A stretch of 64,000 bases of DNA from Ursus arctos (taxonomy: Eukaryota > Chordata > Mammalia > Carnivora > Ursidae), in the NCBI RefSeq assembly GCF_023065955.2, contig NW_026622852.1, positions 12,354,423-12,418,422 on the forward strand, read 5' to 3'. Shown here in pieces: positions 1 through 10,615 of this stretch. Position 1 is the stretch's first letter, and each line of letters starts with the position of its first letter. The position numbers and the translations under genes are program-made. The notes under the pieces were generated by a model. It was not told the DNA's origin, made no database searches, and saw only the letters and a list, made by a program, of their open reading frames with translations.

Positions 1-395
1 TGACTTCAGACTACAGAAAACAGGTATTTTTAATGGAATAAAGTAACAAGAACCTCCTCAGAGGGCAGCATACACGCACACAAAGGTTCATTTACCTAGA
101 GAGCACCTTATTCTTTTTGTCGTGAATTCACCGTTCCGTATTTTAACGTAAAATAAAATTTCTTTTGTAGCATCACAGTAATACTCATTCTCACGGTAGA
201 GAAAGTGGAAAATATAGAGATATGAAAAAATTAAAGTAACCTCTAACTCCATCAGTAAAAGGTAATAACCATAAACATTTTGGTGAAATTTGTCTTATTT
301 CTATGTATCTATCCTATGATTTATTTAAATAAAATTGGAATTATGCTCTGAGTCTACCTTTTTATGGCGCTTTTCCAGAGAATTGAAAGACACCT
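1..395. other. non-coding, no recognised element
   Basis: AT-rich sequence with no open frame of note, no repeat I recognise and no regulatory motif I can support. Confidence 0.5.
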
Positions 396-1545
396 TATTT
401 ACTGATTCATTCATTCAATAAATTGGGTACCTGCTGTATGCCAGGGAGTTTTCTAGACACTGAGTTTGTTTCAGTGAATAAAAAGACTTATTCTCTTCCC
501 TCTGAAAGCTTAGAAAATTGTGAGGTGAGACAGACAGCAAACAAAGAGATAAAGCATTACAACATGTGAGCTGCTGTGAGGAAAATGAGCAAGGAACAAT
601 GAGAGAGGAAAAACAGCCCTTGAAAATACTATGAGAAAGGATGATGAGAGAGAGAAGCCATCAATCCTAAAGTTTGGGAAGTAGCCAGTTATGGGACATG
701 CTAGGGAAATGGCATTCCCAAAAGAGGGAACGGCTCAAGAGGATGAGAATTGTCTGTATGGCACTGGATGGCCAGTGAGAGGAAGAGTGGTGTTCCAAGG
801 GATGCCTGTAAGGCTCAGTTGGTTAAGCATCTGCCTTTGGCTCAGGTCATGATCTCAGGGTCCTGGGATCGAGCCCTGTATTGGGCTCCTTGCTCAGTGG
901 GGAGCCTGCTTCTTCCTCTCCTCCCTGCTCCTGCTCTCTCTCGCTATCTCCTTTTCTCTCTCCAATAAATAAAGAAGATCTTTAAAGAAAAAAAAGAAGA
1001 GTGGTGTGCCATGGTGTAGGGATTTAACTTTATTCTAAAAATTATGAGAAGTCCTTGAAATCTGTTAAGAATGGAAATGACATGCCCTGATGAGTGCTTT
1101 TAAAGCTGTACTTGATTGTGATGGGCAGAACTGAGAAGACCCAGTCATGGCACTAGTGGCTTGGACTAGGCTGGTGGCAAGGCAGATGGAGAGAGGTAGA
1201 CAGACCTGAGAAACATCTCACAGGTGGAGAGGACAAGACTTGCTGAAGGATTGGATGGGGAGGGTGAGAGTGAGAAAAACGAAGGAAACAAGGATGACTT
1301 CTACGTTTCTGGCATGAGCAACTGGGTGTCTGGTGGGCTGGCAATGCCATTTACTGAATTGGGGATGTCTGGGAGAAAAACGTGTTGGCAGGAGAAGGAG
1401 TGTGAGAAGGGGGTGTAAGATGAATCAGGAGTTTAGTTCGAAACCTGTTAAATTTGAGATATTTGGAAGACATCCAGGCAGAGGTCGGAGAGGTAGTTCG
1501 ATGGTAGCAGTTGAAAATAGAAGTAGAAAGGGAGGAAACTGACAT
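396..1545 (-). mobile_element. L2 LINE 3' portion, antisense, split by a SINE
   Basis: Reading on the + strand, the segment starts with the ATTCATTCATTCA repeat and a 'tgccagg' phrase that are the reverse complement of the L2 3' end. It then follows L2 order through 'gacagacagcaaacaaa', 'gagggaac' and 'ggcttggactaggctggtgg' to 'catttactgaattgggg'. About 1 kb of L2 is kept, including sequence from the reverse transcriptase end, but every frame is broken. A younger SINE interrupts it at 794-995. The small open frames in it (for example 1153-1350 and 1224-1418) are chance frames in the decayed LINE. Confidence 0.8.
794..995 (+). mobile_element. CAN-SINE (tRNA-derived SINEC) inserted in L2
   Basis: The tRNA-like head ('ggctcagttggttaagcat', degenerate B box 'gggatcgagccc') is followed by a CT-rich body and an AATAAATAAA/A-rich tail. 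A perfect 12-bp target-site duplication, GAAGAGTGGTGT, flanks it at 782-793 and 996-1007. It is non-autonomous and mobilised by L1 proteins. It interrupts the older L2, which gives the order of insertion. Confidence 0.93.
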
Positions 1546-1740
1546 TTCTTGAGCATCAGTAAGACTTAGATACTGTGTATATGTGGTTTAGTACTCCCCA
1601 GGCATAAGTAAGCCTGTTTAATAGAGAAACCAAAAATCAGAGTGGTTCTAAATGTGAATACTGGGAATACAAGGCCAAGACTTGAATCCTCCTTTGCCTG
1701 GCTCCAAAATCCAGTTTCCACCCACCAAGACAACAGTTTT
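1546..1740 (+). mobile_element. probable MIR SINE, highly diverged
   Basis: MIR order can be followed weakly: a 'catttcttgagcatc' start, then 'acttgaatcctcctttgcctggctcc', which resembles the MIR 'gattcgaacccaggcagtctggctcc' segment. The central core is poorly kept, so this could be chance or another old SINE. Confidence 0.4.
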
Positions 1741-2009
1741 TCCCATCTGATTTAAGTTTTCACTGAGCTAGATTTGGCTAGATGGACAATCAATTAACCG
1801 TACGTTAGGAGTATTTAAGAATGTAGCGGTACACTTACTCATCTAATACAGCAGATTATAAAATGTCTGCCTGTGCATGATTGAGAAATAGAGCTGTCCT
1901 CAGGCAGTCCCATCACGGCACTTCCCAATCTTCTATGAAAGGTGTCAAATATGTTGCCACAATAGCTCAAATACCAAATTTTCCATGGAGCATATTTTTA
2001 AATAAATAT

Positions 2010-2600
2010 GCTTTTACCTAGTTTTAGATTCATGAAAACATTGTAAAGTTAGTACAGAGTTCCCATATATACCCCACACCTAGATTCCCTTGTGGCTAAC
2101 ATCTTATATGACTGTGATACATTTGTCACAAATAAGGAACCAACATTAGTCCATTACTATTCATTAAATTCGAAACATGATTCAGATTCACAAGTTTTCC
2201 CCTAATGCCTTTTATGGATCCAGAAGCCCACCCAGGATACTTCATTATATTTAGGCATCACGTATCCTTTAGGATCCTTTTGGCTCGGAGAGATTCTCAG
2301 ACTTTCCTTGTTTTTCATGACCTTGACAGTGTTGAGGAGTACTAGTCAGGTATTTTGTGAAATTTCTGCAGTTCGAGTTTGTCTGGTGATTTGATCATGG
2401 CCAGCCAGTAGGAGGACGACCACAGAGGGGCGTGGCCTCCCCTTAACCTCGTGTCAAGGGTACCTGCTATGGACAAGACATTACTCATGACGTTGACTTT
2501 GATCGCTAGGCTGAGGTGGTGCTTGCCGGGTTTCTTTGCCGTAAAGTTACTACGTCCATCTCATGGGGCATATTTTAAATGTCAGGGATGCCCTTCACGT
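2010..2600 (+). mobile_element. old L1 (L1M-type) 3' UTR fragment
   Basis: The segment follows the mammalian L1M 3' UTR order: 'aaaacattgtaaagttagtacagag', 'cccacacctagattccc', 'ccagtaggaggacgaccacagagg', 'gtcaagggtacctgctat', 'gcttgccgggtttctttgccgtaaagttac'. There is no ORF2 coding sequence left and no clear poly-A tail or target duplication. The open frame 2451-2645 lies in this UTR. Confidence 0.75.
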
Positions 2601-2639
2601 GCTTCTAGAGCTGACATATTGTACCTACACAGGTATTCA

Positions 2640-2885
2640 TTTTGACAATGAATGGAATATTGAGTACTTGCTAACTACCTTGAGACAACCCCATGTGTTG
2701 TAGTAGCATCTCCATTTTATACGTGAGGGAACAAAAACCTACTCAAGCTGAGAGGTTATGTAACTTGCCTCCAGTTGCACTGCTGTCCACTCCAGGCGGC
2801 ATGATTCTCTGCCCATCTTTCGAGGGTGAAGCTGACCCCACGCTCTGCCTCCTGCTTGATTTCCGCAGAGCTCACGACAGAGTAG
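2640..2885 (+). mobile_element. MIR SINE
   Basis: MIR core order is visible: 'aatattgagtacttgctaac', 'ctccattttatacgtgagggaac', 'gctgagaggttatgtaacttgcc', 'ccagttgcac', then a degraded 3' part with 'cacgctctgcctcc'. MIR is an old tRNA-derived SINE that depended on L2. Confidence 0.65.
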
Positions 2886-3962
2886 AAAGGCCCGGCTGAG
2901 GGCCCTGAAGACTTTGTCATCTTCCTTCTGGGAATTTCTCTCTGTCTTTGGGGTTTAGTTCTCTGTTCCCCTTGCTTTTAGCATTTGTTGTTGACGATCG
3001 TAACAATTAAGGAAGAAGCATATTTAGGGGTGGGATGATACTTTTGCCAGGTTTCAGCTCTTGGAAAGAAGTCCAGAGTCTTTAACTTTGATATCTTCAG
3101 ATTCTAATGGAAATGATTTTTTCTGAAGCCCTCACAGTGATTGCTGTTTATCTGTTTATACTCCAAGTAATCAGCACCCTCACCCCACATTAATCAGCGG
3201 TGTTTTGTTTGTGCCACTGACACACTCTTGTGTCTAGCTACATCCGTACATGTCAGATTCCAGGGCCGGGTTGAGTAGCTCTCAATGAAAAGACTCATAC
3301 TGTTCACATCAAATGCTATTTCCTCCTTAGCAGTACTCCGACCTGCTTCCCCTTCCTGTGATAATGATGGAAAATGTGTGTTTGCACTTTTCATCAAAGT
3401 TGGGGAGACATTCCATCCAATTGTTATTTTTAGGTTGCTAAAAGAGATAAGAAGCTACAAGTCTGTCTCCTAAATTCAATATGTATTCATACAGCCAAGA
3501 TTAGATCTATCGAGTTAATTTATTTCAGAAGTACAGAAATTAAATTAAAACTTTGATATATTTTCAGGAGACTATGAAGAAAAATATACATATCATTCAT
3601 ATATATTCTTTTGGAAAATGCAAAACGCAATAGAAGCCATTGATATTCTTGACATCTCAGGACTATTCAGTTTCCCATAATGTAATACATCTTTTATCTT
3701 AAAGAATCATAAAGGGTATGGTTATGAAAATGTCATATTTATGTGCATCTACAGTTACAGAAGTAATCTCATGTTGTTAAAATTTTCATATTTACTCCAA
3801 TGTGAGGGGCAGAATCTTTACATAAATTATCCTTCTTCCAGAGGCTGACTCTTGTCCTACAAATTTTCAAACAGCCTACTAAGTATTTAGTCACGTTTTT
3901 ATGTCTCCACATGAAAGCAGACCCAGATATTAAACAAATACCACTTTGACTAGACATTGACT
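2886..3962. other. non-coding, no recognised element
   Basis: About 1.1 kb of moderately AT-rich sequence. Two short overlapping frames (3194-3397 on -, 3285-3473 on +) look like nothing I know and have no splice or start context that persuades me. No repeat is recognised. Confidence 0.45.
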
Positions 3963-4063
3963 GACGTTGACGATAGCCCTCCACAGGAATTATCACCACA
4001 CAGCTTTCTTTAGGAGATCTTCAATGAATAATTCTTATGATTGTGTGGCAATTCTCTGAGATG
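3963..4063 (+). repeat. first copy of a 101-bp direct repeat
   Basis: This aligns without gaps to 5070-5170 with about 15 mismatches in 101 bases by eye. The copies share 'atagccctcca', 'ctttcttta' and end together at 'attctctgagatg'. Flanking sequence does not match. It may be two copies of an unrecognised interspersed repeat or a local duplication. Confidence 0.8.
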
Positions 4064-4845
4064 GTCAATCTCTTAATTTTATACCCTTCAGATTTCCAAA
4101 GAGATACCATGTGTCAGAAGATATGTCCTCCATGGCAGACCATGCTCCCTTCAATGTGGGAGGTGGGCCACCCAGGAATTCCATCCCTGGAATTAGCACC
4201 CTTTGCCTTATGTCACCATGTACCCAAGCAGAGTGATCTGACTTGGCATATCTGTTTACTAGCTCAGGAGTGACAACATGTCAGTGGTATTTAAAGACAC
4301 GGTGTGCAGAAAGGATTGATTTATTCTACCCTGGCACTTTGAGATCCATTTGCATCAACATTTCTGTTCTTATTTTCCCACTCTTCTGATATTCTGTGCT
4401 CTACTGTTTACCTGAGTTGCTGTTGGCATTTTGAGAAGTGTTGGGTACTTTTTATATAAATGTGATGGAAAAAGCACTTTGAGCTCTTCAGAGGAAAATC
4501 ACTACATAAATCTTACAAAACTAAAATATCCTCGTGTACAGAAACCTACTACAGACTGCCTCTGAGACACATACATTTGATTGACTTCTATGCCATGTAA
4601 ATGAAATGTGGGTATTTAGAGAAACTTAAGTAATCAACTGAATCTTTTTGTTGTTGTTGTATTCTGCTGCGTTTGAGAAGATTTTGTAACCCCGATAAAT
4701 TGTTCTATTTTACATAGAGCATGAATGCTCGAAACACTGTTTCTCCCTCTGTCACATTTTTATTTTAAATTTGTATTTGGTGCATCTTCTGGTTAAGACA
4801 AAGCAAGATTAAATGTAATGGTTCTACTAAAGGTTATGATTTTTT
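4064..4845. other. non-coding, no recognised element
   Basis: The frame at 4037-4273 (78 codons) has no recognisable domain. The rest is AT-rich with a short (TTG)n near 4650. I see no repeat family here. Confidence 0.45.
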
Positions 4846-4935
4846 TTTTCATTCATTCCTTGAACCTTTCATGTACCAGGCCAGGCACGAGCCAGGCACC
4901 TAGAGCATACCCAGGAAATAGCCAGAACACCGGGA
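4846..4935 (-). mobile_element. possible L2 3' end, antisense
   Basis: 'cattcattccttgaacc', 'catgtaccaggccaggcac' and 'acccaggaaatagc' resemble the reverse complement of the L2 3' end (tail, 'tgccaggcac' box, 'ggggatacagc'). Only about 90 bp support it. Confidence 0.4.
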
Positions 4936-5069
4936 TTCAGCCATTACTCGCACTTTATCGCCCTCTAGAGACCAACAGAAGGAGCTTCAATCACCTTCTC
5001 GGAAGAAAGACTTATCTGAAGAAAGCCACTTTTCTCCTACATTTCTTATTCAGATTCAGAGTTCTAGGA

Positions 5070-5170
5070 GACGTTGACTATAGCCCTCCATGGGAATAAT
5101 TGCCACACGGCTTTCTTTAAGAGATAGTAAATGAGTAATTCCTATGAGTGTGTGGAAATTCTCTGAGATG
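5070..5170 (+). repeat. second copy of the 101-bp direct repeat
   Basis: Ungapped partner of 3963-4063, about 85% identical, in the same orientation and 1.1 kb downstream. Similarity stops sharply on both sides. Confidence 0.8.
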
Positions 5171-5339
5171 TTCCAGATTCTCACGTGAAATTTTAAAATG
5201 GGGTAAATTTCAATAGAGAAAAAAAGAACTAGTGCTCAGCCATTATACTTACAGTGATTCCATTTCTATGGTTTTCAGTGAGCGAGTGACTCATTTAGAA
5301 CTCAGGGAGGAGGACGTGCGTAGCTTGAACCAAACCCGA

Positions 5340-5535
5340 TTGTGCGGGCAGCCCAGTACAGTGGAAGGAGCTGGGCTTTGGGGCCATACTTGGGTGCAAA
5401 TCTTGCCTCTGCTCTCTGGCTGTTATTCAGTCTCTCTGAGTGTGTTTATTCGCCTGTAAAGTGGGGATGGAGTTGGATTACCAGCAATGTTAGACTATAT
5501 TAGCACAGTGCTTGACTTGTAACAGGTACCCCAAA
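5340..5535 (-). mobile_element. MIR SINE, antisense
   Basis: The + strand shows reversed MIR in full order: 'tgggctttggggccatac', 'gggtgcaaatcttgcctctgc', 'cagtctctctgagtgtg', 'gcctgtaaagtggggatgg', 'gcacagtgcttgacttgtaacagg'. No target duplication survives, as expected for this age. The open frame 5232-5459 overlaps it by chance. Confidence 0.85.
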
Positions 5536-6122
5536 AAATGGATAACTCTTTCTCATCCTTTATCTCATATTACGCAAAGAAGGGAGGAGTAAAAGAAAAA
5601 CAATGATAGAATTCTCTATTGAGGAGAAACCTTAAAAATTGTCTTGAGATTACAAGGGCTAGAAGTTTCCAGCAAGAAGCCACTATTTGGAAAATGGGTG
5701 TGATTCCCTCGAGTGATGGAAAATATTTGTTACTGATACATGTGATATATCAATATTGGTTCCTAATGCCTTGCTTGAGTTTTGGAACTACTCAAATAGT
5801 ATGAAGTAATTAAGGAATATTTGGGGGGCGGTTCTTAATTAACTGAAACTTTAACATAATTCACTTTAGTTCGTTTTGTTTTGTTTTGTTTTGTTTTTAC
5901 TATCTCCATGTCTGTCAGCCTCATTGATTTGGACAGAGCAAGAAAATATTTGTAAGTGGACAATTTACCTTTCTCAAGATGGTTCAACTACTAAATAGGA
6001 AGGTATTAACAGGATACTGATTTTTTTTTTTTTTAATAAAGGAGAAGAAAAAGCATGAATAGGGCCACTGGTGTGGGGATCTTTACCTGCCTCATCACTT
6101 TAATTCTTGATAGAAATAAGAT
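5536..6122. other. non-coding, no recognised element
   Basis: No gene or interspersed repeat recognised apart from a (GTTTT)n run at 5873-5898 and a T-run near 6021. Confidence 0.45.
5873..5898 (+). repeat. (GTTTT)n microsatellite
   Basis: Five consecutive GTTTT units in AT-rich sequence. Confidence 0.95.
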
Positions 6123-6134
6123 AGGAATAAACCT

Positions 6135-6334
6135 GGGGCGCCTGGGTGGCTCAGTCGTTAAGCATCTGCCTTTGGCTCAGGGCGTGATCCCGGAGTCCTG
6201 GGATCGAGCCCCGCATCAGGTTCCTCCACTGGGAGCCTGCTTCTTCCTCTCCCATTCCCCTGCTTGTGTTCCCTCTCTTGCTGGCTGTCTCTCTCTGTCA
6301 AATAAATAAATAAAATCTTAAAAAAAAAAAAAAA
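6135..6334 (+). mobile_element. CAN-SINE, full length, young
   Basis: Full head 'ggggcgcctgggtggctcag', B-box-like 'gggatcgagcccc', body with 'gagcctgcttcttcctctcc', tail AATAAATAAATAAAATCTTA then poly-A. Perfect 12-bp target duplication AGGAATAAACCT at 6123-6134 and 6335-6346. The intact duplication and near-consensus body suggest a lineage-level insertion. The open frame 6055-6309 runs through it and is not a gene. Confidence 0.96.
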
Positions 6335-6465
6335 AGGAATAAACCTTAATAGTCTAACATAAAGAAAATATAGAGGAATATTCTTGTTGAATTTAGGGAA
6401 ACATTTAGAACATTGGTAATAAATTGGTAATAATGTTAGTGCTTTTTAATAGATCAATATGTTCT

Positions 6466-6665
6466 TGGGGCACCTTGGTGGCTCAGTCCGTTAAGTGTTG
6501 GCCTTTGGCTCAGGTCATGATCCCAGATCCTGGGATGGAGCCCTGTGGTGGGCTCCCTACTCTGCAGGGAATCTGCTTCTCCTTCTGCCTCCTCCCCACC
6601 CCGCCTCTCATGCTGTCTCTCTCTCAAATAAATAAATAAATAAATAAATAAAATCTTTAAAAAAA
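6466..6665 (+). mobile_element. CAN-SINE, somewhat older
   Basis: Head 'ggggcaccttggtggctcag', CT-rich body, (AATA)n tail. An 18-bp target duplication at 6448-6465 and 6666-6683 (starting AATAGATCAATATG and AATAGACCAGAATG) has two mismatches, so this copy is older than its neighbour at 6135. Confidence 0.94.
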
Positions 6666-6757
6666 AATAGACCAGAATGTTCTCTGTTCTCTAGAGAAGC
6701 CAAGCAGTTAAAATAAAGTTGGTTAAGGCTACCTTGAGACCTAATGGAATAAGTAGT

Positions 6758-6801
6758 GATCCCTATAGAATTGATTTGATTTGATTTGATGATCCCTATA
6801 G
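6758..6801 (+). repeat. short direct repeat bracketing (TTGAT)n
   Basis: GATCCCTATAG occurs at 6758-6768 and 6791-6801, enclosing about four TTGAT units. It looks like replication slippage or a small tandem duplication. Confidence 0.85.
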
Positions 6802-7043
6802 ACTCTAAGAGGACTGGATATGGCCTCTTTTTCCTATTATCTCCCCAACTTAGGTGTAAGAGTTATTTATATTAGAGAATCATGTCCATAATTGTCTCTC
6901 TTTAGCATACATTAAAAATGAAACAATACTAGTGGGCATTATTAAACTAAATTAGGTGTTACTGTTGGTAAGGTCTTTTCCAACTCACTTTCTTGTACAA
7001 AGGGAGATTGGGATTGGAAGGGGTGCAGAAGAGAAATAGATCA

Positions 7044-7227
7044 TGGTGCTGCCTTTTGATTTCAGCTCAGGTCATAATCTCAGGGTGGTCGGATCAAGCC
7101 CCTCATCCAGCTCCGTGCTGGGCGGGGAGTCGGCTTGAGATTCTCTCTCCCTCTGCTCCTCCCCCCACTTGCACTCATTCTCTCTCTCTCTCTCTCAAAT
7201 AAATATATCTTTAAAAAAAAAAAAGAC
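7044..7227 (+). mobile_element. CAN-SINE, 5' end lost or altered
   Basis: Body with 'ggctcaggtcataatctcagg'-type phrase, '(tc)n' tract, 'caaataaatatatcttt' and A-tail. AAATAGATCA flanks it at 7034-7043 and 7228-7237. The usual GGGGCGCC head is missing or unrecognisable; the copy starts inside the tRNA-related part. Third same-direction SINE within 1.1 kb. Confidence 0.88.
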
Positions 7228-7237
7228 AAATAGATCA

Positions 7238-8044
7238 AAAGACATCAAGATACCAAATTCAGAATGGGTTATAGAGAAATAGAGTAAGCTCCATGTAAAT
7301 GGTCTGTTTTTACTCGTAAAAATGTTGCAAATAATTTCTCTTCCTTTGACTTGACAAGTTACATACTAAGTAATGTTTTTATTGCCAGTGAATTTTATTG
7401 TTTTTACTAAGAGAAGAATGTTTTATCCCAATACTTTTTGTAAATAGAGGATGGAAGAATTGAAGAGAAGGCTTTATTCTATTGTTTTAATTAAGCAGCC
7501 TTGAAAAGACTTTTTAATTAATAAATTTTCATTTTCACCACTCCTCCCTTTGCGAGCTATATGACAGTGGTGTTGGCACGAAAACTTGGGTAGTTACTGA
7601 TATTAAAATAGTCTGGCAAAGTAAATATGGTGGTGAAAGATAGACCACAGATGTGGTGAATGAATACTGAGTCTTTTTTCACTCTAAGTTACTCTTTCAT
7701 GTTATAGACCATACTTGAGTATCACAGGCTTTCTTTAATTCAATACACGAGTATGCCTCTCGCCCCACCCTTGAAAGCCTACGTCACACATGCTTGTGCT
7801 TGCCAGAAAGTCTCTTCACCCCGGCTATGTTCCGGGGTGTTGGCTGACCAGTGGGTGTGTGTTCCCACCCCATAGCCTGAATGGGACTGGAGCCTTGCAC
7901 CAGACTGAAAAGCCAGCATTTTAGGTTGCTAGAGTGAGACACTATTAGAGAATGGTATTTCTAGTGACTGATAAACATGTTGCCCATTTTCTTACAGTTT
8001 CTACATATAAAGTATTGCACCATAGTAATTGATACAATGATCTG
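7238..8044. other. non-coding, no recognised element
   Basis: AT-rich up to 7740, then more GC-rich with 'cgccccaccc' near 7761. No open frame, repeat or regulatory motif that I can support. Confidence 0.45.
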
Positions 8045-8128
8045 GTCACTCATTCATTTATGTATCCAGCAAACATTCAACCCTTTCTGTCTGTCAGGCG
8101 CTGTGACAGAGAATGCACTTTAAACCCC
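8045..8128 (-). mobile_element. L2 3' end, antisense, short
   Basis: 'cactcattcatttatgtatcc', 'agcaaacattcaaccc' and 'tgtcaggcgctgtgacagagaatgc' resemble the reversed L2 3' terminus. Confidence 0.45.
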
Positions 8129-8137
8129 TAAAGACTG

Positions 8138-8255
8138 AGGGTAATGGCCATGACCCTGGGCTTTGAAGCCAGGCAGGCCTGGGCTAGACTCTTGGCTCCG
8201 GAGCTGGTACAGTGACTGGTGGTATTACTTACCGACCTTCCCTGAGTTGATGAAT
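8138..8255 (-). mobile_element. MIR SINE fragment, antisense
   Basis: 'ccctgggctttgaagccaggcaggcctgggc' followed by 'gactcttggctccg' fits the first half of reversed MIR ('ggactctggagccagactgcctgggttcgaatcccggctctg'). The second half is not clear. Confidence 0.5.
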
Positions 8256-8589
8256 ATTCCTATGTTTTTATTCACCCTCTTTCTTCCTCTCCTAATTTCA
8301 CCCCACCTGTGCCCTTGATCACATTTTTCTTAAACTTCCTGTTTTCACTTCATCAGTGGTATCTTTTCCAGGTTATCGTAATCTTGCCCTTTTTGTGGCA
8401 AAGTTTTCTTTTCACCCTATTAATACCCATTTCCAGTTTTCTGTAGCCTGAATAAATCAAACCGCACTCCTTCTCTCTTGCAGGTCATACCCCTCCTTGT
8501 GCTGTTCTTCCCGTGCAGAGGGCTTCTGTGTTCTCGGTGGTGGGCTCACTTCATGGCAGACTTGCGTCCATCCCCACCGTCTCTCACCG
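8256..8589. other. non-coding, C/T-rich, possibly L2-derived
   Basis: Pyrimidine-rich + strand without a recognised family. Because the following kilobase reads as decayed L2 in the same direction, this may be its upstream part, but I cannot align it. Confidence 0.35.
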
Positions 8590-9985
8590 TGAGGACCCTC
8601 TCAAAGATTACTAGTGATCCCACAATTAACAAATTTGATTATTTTTTTTTCAGCTCTAACCACTCTGAAGCAAAACACAGGCCTTCTTAAAATTCTCTCC
8701 TCCTTCTGTCTCTATGGCACTGCATTAGTTTGCTCTCCCTGGGCCTCTGTGGCCGTACGTACGCTACGCCCTCTCCTTTGTCTCGCCGCACAAACATAAG
8801 CATGCTCTAGTAACCTCTCCTCAGACCTTTCCACATCGTCCTCTAGACTTAAGCCCATGCCTTCAGCTATGACTTCTGGGTAAAAGAAGTCCCCATCAAG
8901 ACCTTCTTACCCATCCTCTATCCATAGCCCCAGGCCTGCACATCCCAAGCCTTCCTGGGATTTTCTCTCCAAATTATCCACCACGGCTTCATAAGCAGCA
9001 TGCCTGCAGTGAAATTCATCATCTTCCGAAGGAAGACCACCGTCTTGTGGAGCCTCTCAGTAGCACCAGTCCTATCCCAGTCAAGCAAGCGTGGGTGCCG
9101 AGTACAATCGTATCCCCATATTCCATCTTCAATGAGATGCCAGACGTATGTAGTCAACCTCTGGGATGATTTGGTAGTTTCTCTGTCTGCCAGTGTTGAT
9201 GCCATCCTGATTAAGGGTCCTAACACTTTGGCTAAATAAAATATAGAAAATGAATTTTCTTTCATGTGCCAACGTATTGCTTCCTACAAACACGGTGTTA
9301 AGAATTCAGAGATCACATCTGGGAGAGAATGCCATGGTCAGCTGGTGATATTTACCAGGAGTATAGAAGGGAGAATGACAGTCTCTCTGGCATAGATGAT
9401 TCGAAGAGTTTCCTAATTGGCCTTTTCACTTCTAGCATCTCTTTCATTTCATTGCAGCTATACACCATTATGATTATTCTTCCTAAAACTTAGCTGTAAG
9501 GGCTCACCATTGTCCATCACAGTAAGTAAAAACTCCCTGGCCCAGAATCCAGTGTTCTCACATTCGATGCCCCAACCTCTGTCTACCCCTCCAGGCTTTT
9601 GGCCTTTCTGCTGCAGCCAAACTCAATTACTCATCCTTCTCCTCCCTGCCTCCTTTGCTTTACTCAGAATATAGGATCCTTCACTCTTCCGCCTCAGCCC
9701 TCAAGCATGAATTCACTTATTTTTTTTCTTGAGACTTTTGCTGATTTTTCCACCTATCTGGATTTTCTCTCATTTCTAAGTCCCTGTGGTGCATTATAAC
9801 TTTCTGATACAGACAAGCAGTGGTGATGAATTGGAGTGCTGTGTGAGAACCAAGGCACCCAGGGAACTCGTCTGCTCCTTCCTACTCAGTCATGCCCTCC
9901 CTTCTCTCTCATAGCTCCGCTCACTTGCCCCTCCCCTTCCACTGGACTGTCAGCTCATTGCCAGTAGCTCACTGCACCTGTCCCT
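8590..9985 (+). mobile_element. long decayed L2 LINE, sense
   Basis: Phrases follow L2 ORF2 order: 'aaagattactagtgatcccacaattaac' (consensus 'aaggtcaccaatgacctcctaattgcc'), 'ggccttcttaaaattctctcc', 'cctcagacctttccacatc', 'gtgaaattcatcatcttcc', 'cctaattggcc', 'attcttcctaaaac', 'taaaaactccctggccc', and near the end 'tccactggactgtcagctcattgcc'. The reverse transcriptase region is destroyed. Both open frames here, 8918-9265 on - and 9000-9239 on +, are accidents in this element. Confidence 0.6.
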
Positions 9986-10280
9986 TGCTTGCTTCCTTGC
10001 CGTCTACACATTGTCTTGCATAGTTTACTGCACAACGGCATCAGATCGAGCCATCATAACTATTATAAAATAGTGTGGTGCATTGCTTTTTATTGCATCT
10101 CATTTAGAAGTTCTGAAATAGAACTTATATCTGGCAAAAAGCCTGACCATCAACATAGGGGTGAAAAGCTGAAGTCAGGTGATCTCCTGCATGGCAGGAG
10201 TTGAATCAGGGAGTTCCTAACAGGGAAGTAAATGGCCTTAAACTATATGGAAAGCTGAAATCCAAAACATCATTAAGGGA
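9986..10280. other. non-coding, unassigned
   Basis: Between the L2 and the hAT element; a short self-complementary stretch near 10187-10200 ('tcctgcatggcagga') is the only structure seen. Confidence 0.4.
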
Positions 10281-10288
10281 GCCTAGCA

Positions 10289-10607
10289 CAGTACTGTGCA
10301 ATGGAAATACAGTGCAAGCCATATATGTAATTTAAAATTTTCTAGTTGGAATGGTTTTAAAAAATAAAAAGAAAGAGGTGAAATTGATTTTAATAGATTC
10401 TACTTAACCTAGTATATTAAAAATATCACTTTGACATTTAATCAATATACAAAAGTGTTATGAGCTAGTTTATAGTCTTTCTGTCATAGTAAATCTTAGG
10501 AATCTAGCGTGGGTTTTATACTCACAGCGCGTCTTCACTCAGACTAGTCATATTTCAAGTGCTCCATAGCCACGTGTGGCTTATGGCTACTCTGTTGAGC
10601 ATTGCTG
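10289..10607. mobile_element. hAT-Charlie-type non-autonomous DNA transposon
   Basis: Terminal inverted repeats are CAGTACTGTGCAATGGA at 10289-10305 and TCTGTTGAGCATTGCTG at 10591-10607, both close to the family end CAGTGCTGTCCAATAGA. Inside are 'gcaagccatatatgtaattt', 'aggtgaaattgattttaat' and 'catagccacgtgtggcttatgg', which I associate with a common mammalian hAT MITE. Flanking 8-mers GCCTAGCA (10281-10288) and GTCTAGGA (10608-10615) match at 6 of 8, as expected for an aged 8-bp hAT target duplication. No transposase coding sequence. Confidence 0.85.
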
Positions 10608-10615
10608 GTCTAGGA

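Noticed and set aside
794..995. tRNA-like heads of the SINEs as tRNA genes
   Set aside because: The A and B boxes are degenerate, there is no acceptor stem pairing, and a SINE body and A-tail follow. The same holds for all other SINE copies.
8918..9265. 115-codon reverse frame
   Set aside because: It lies inside a decayed sense L2 (8590-9985) and has no domain; a forward frame overlaps it equally well.
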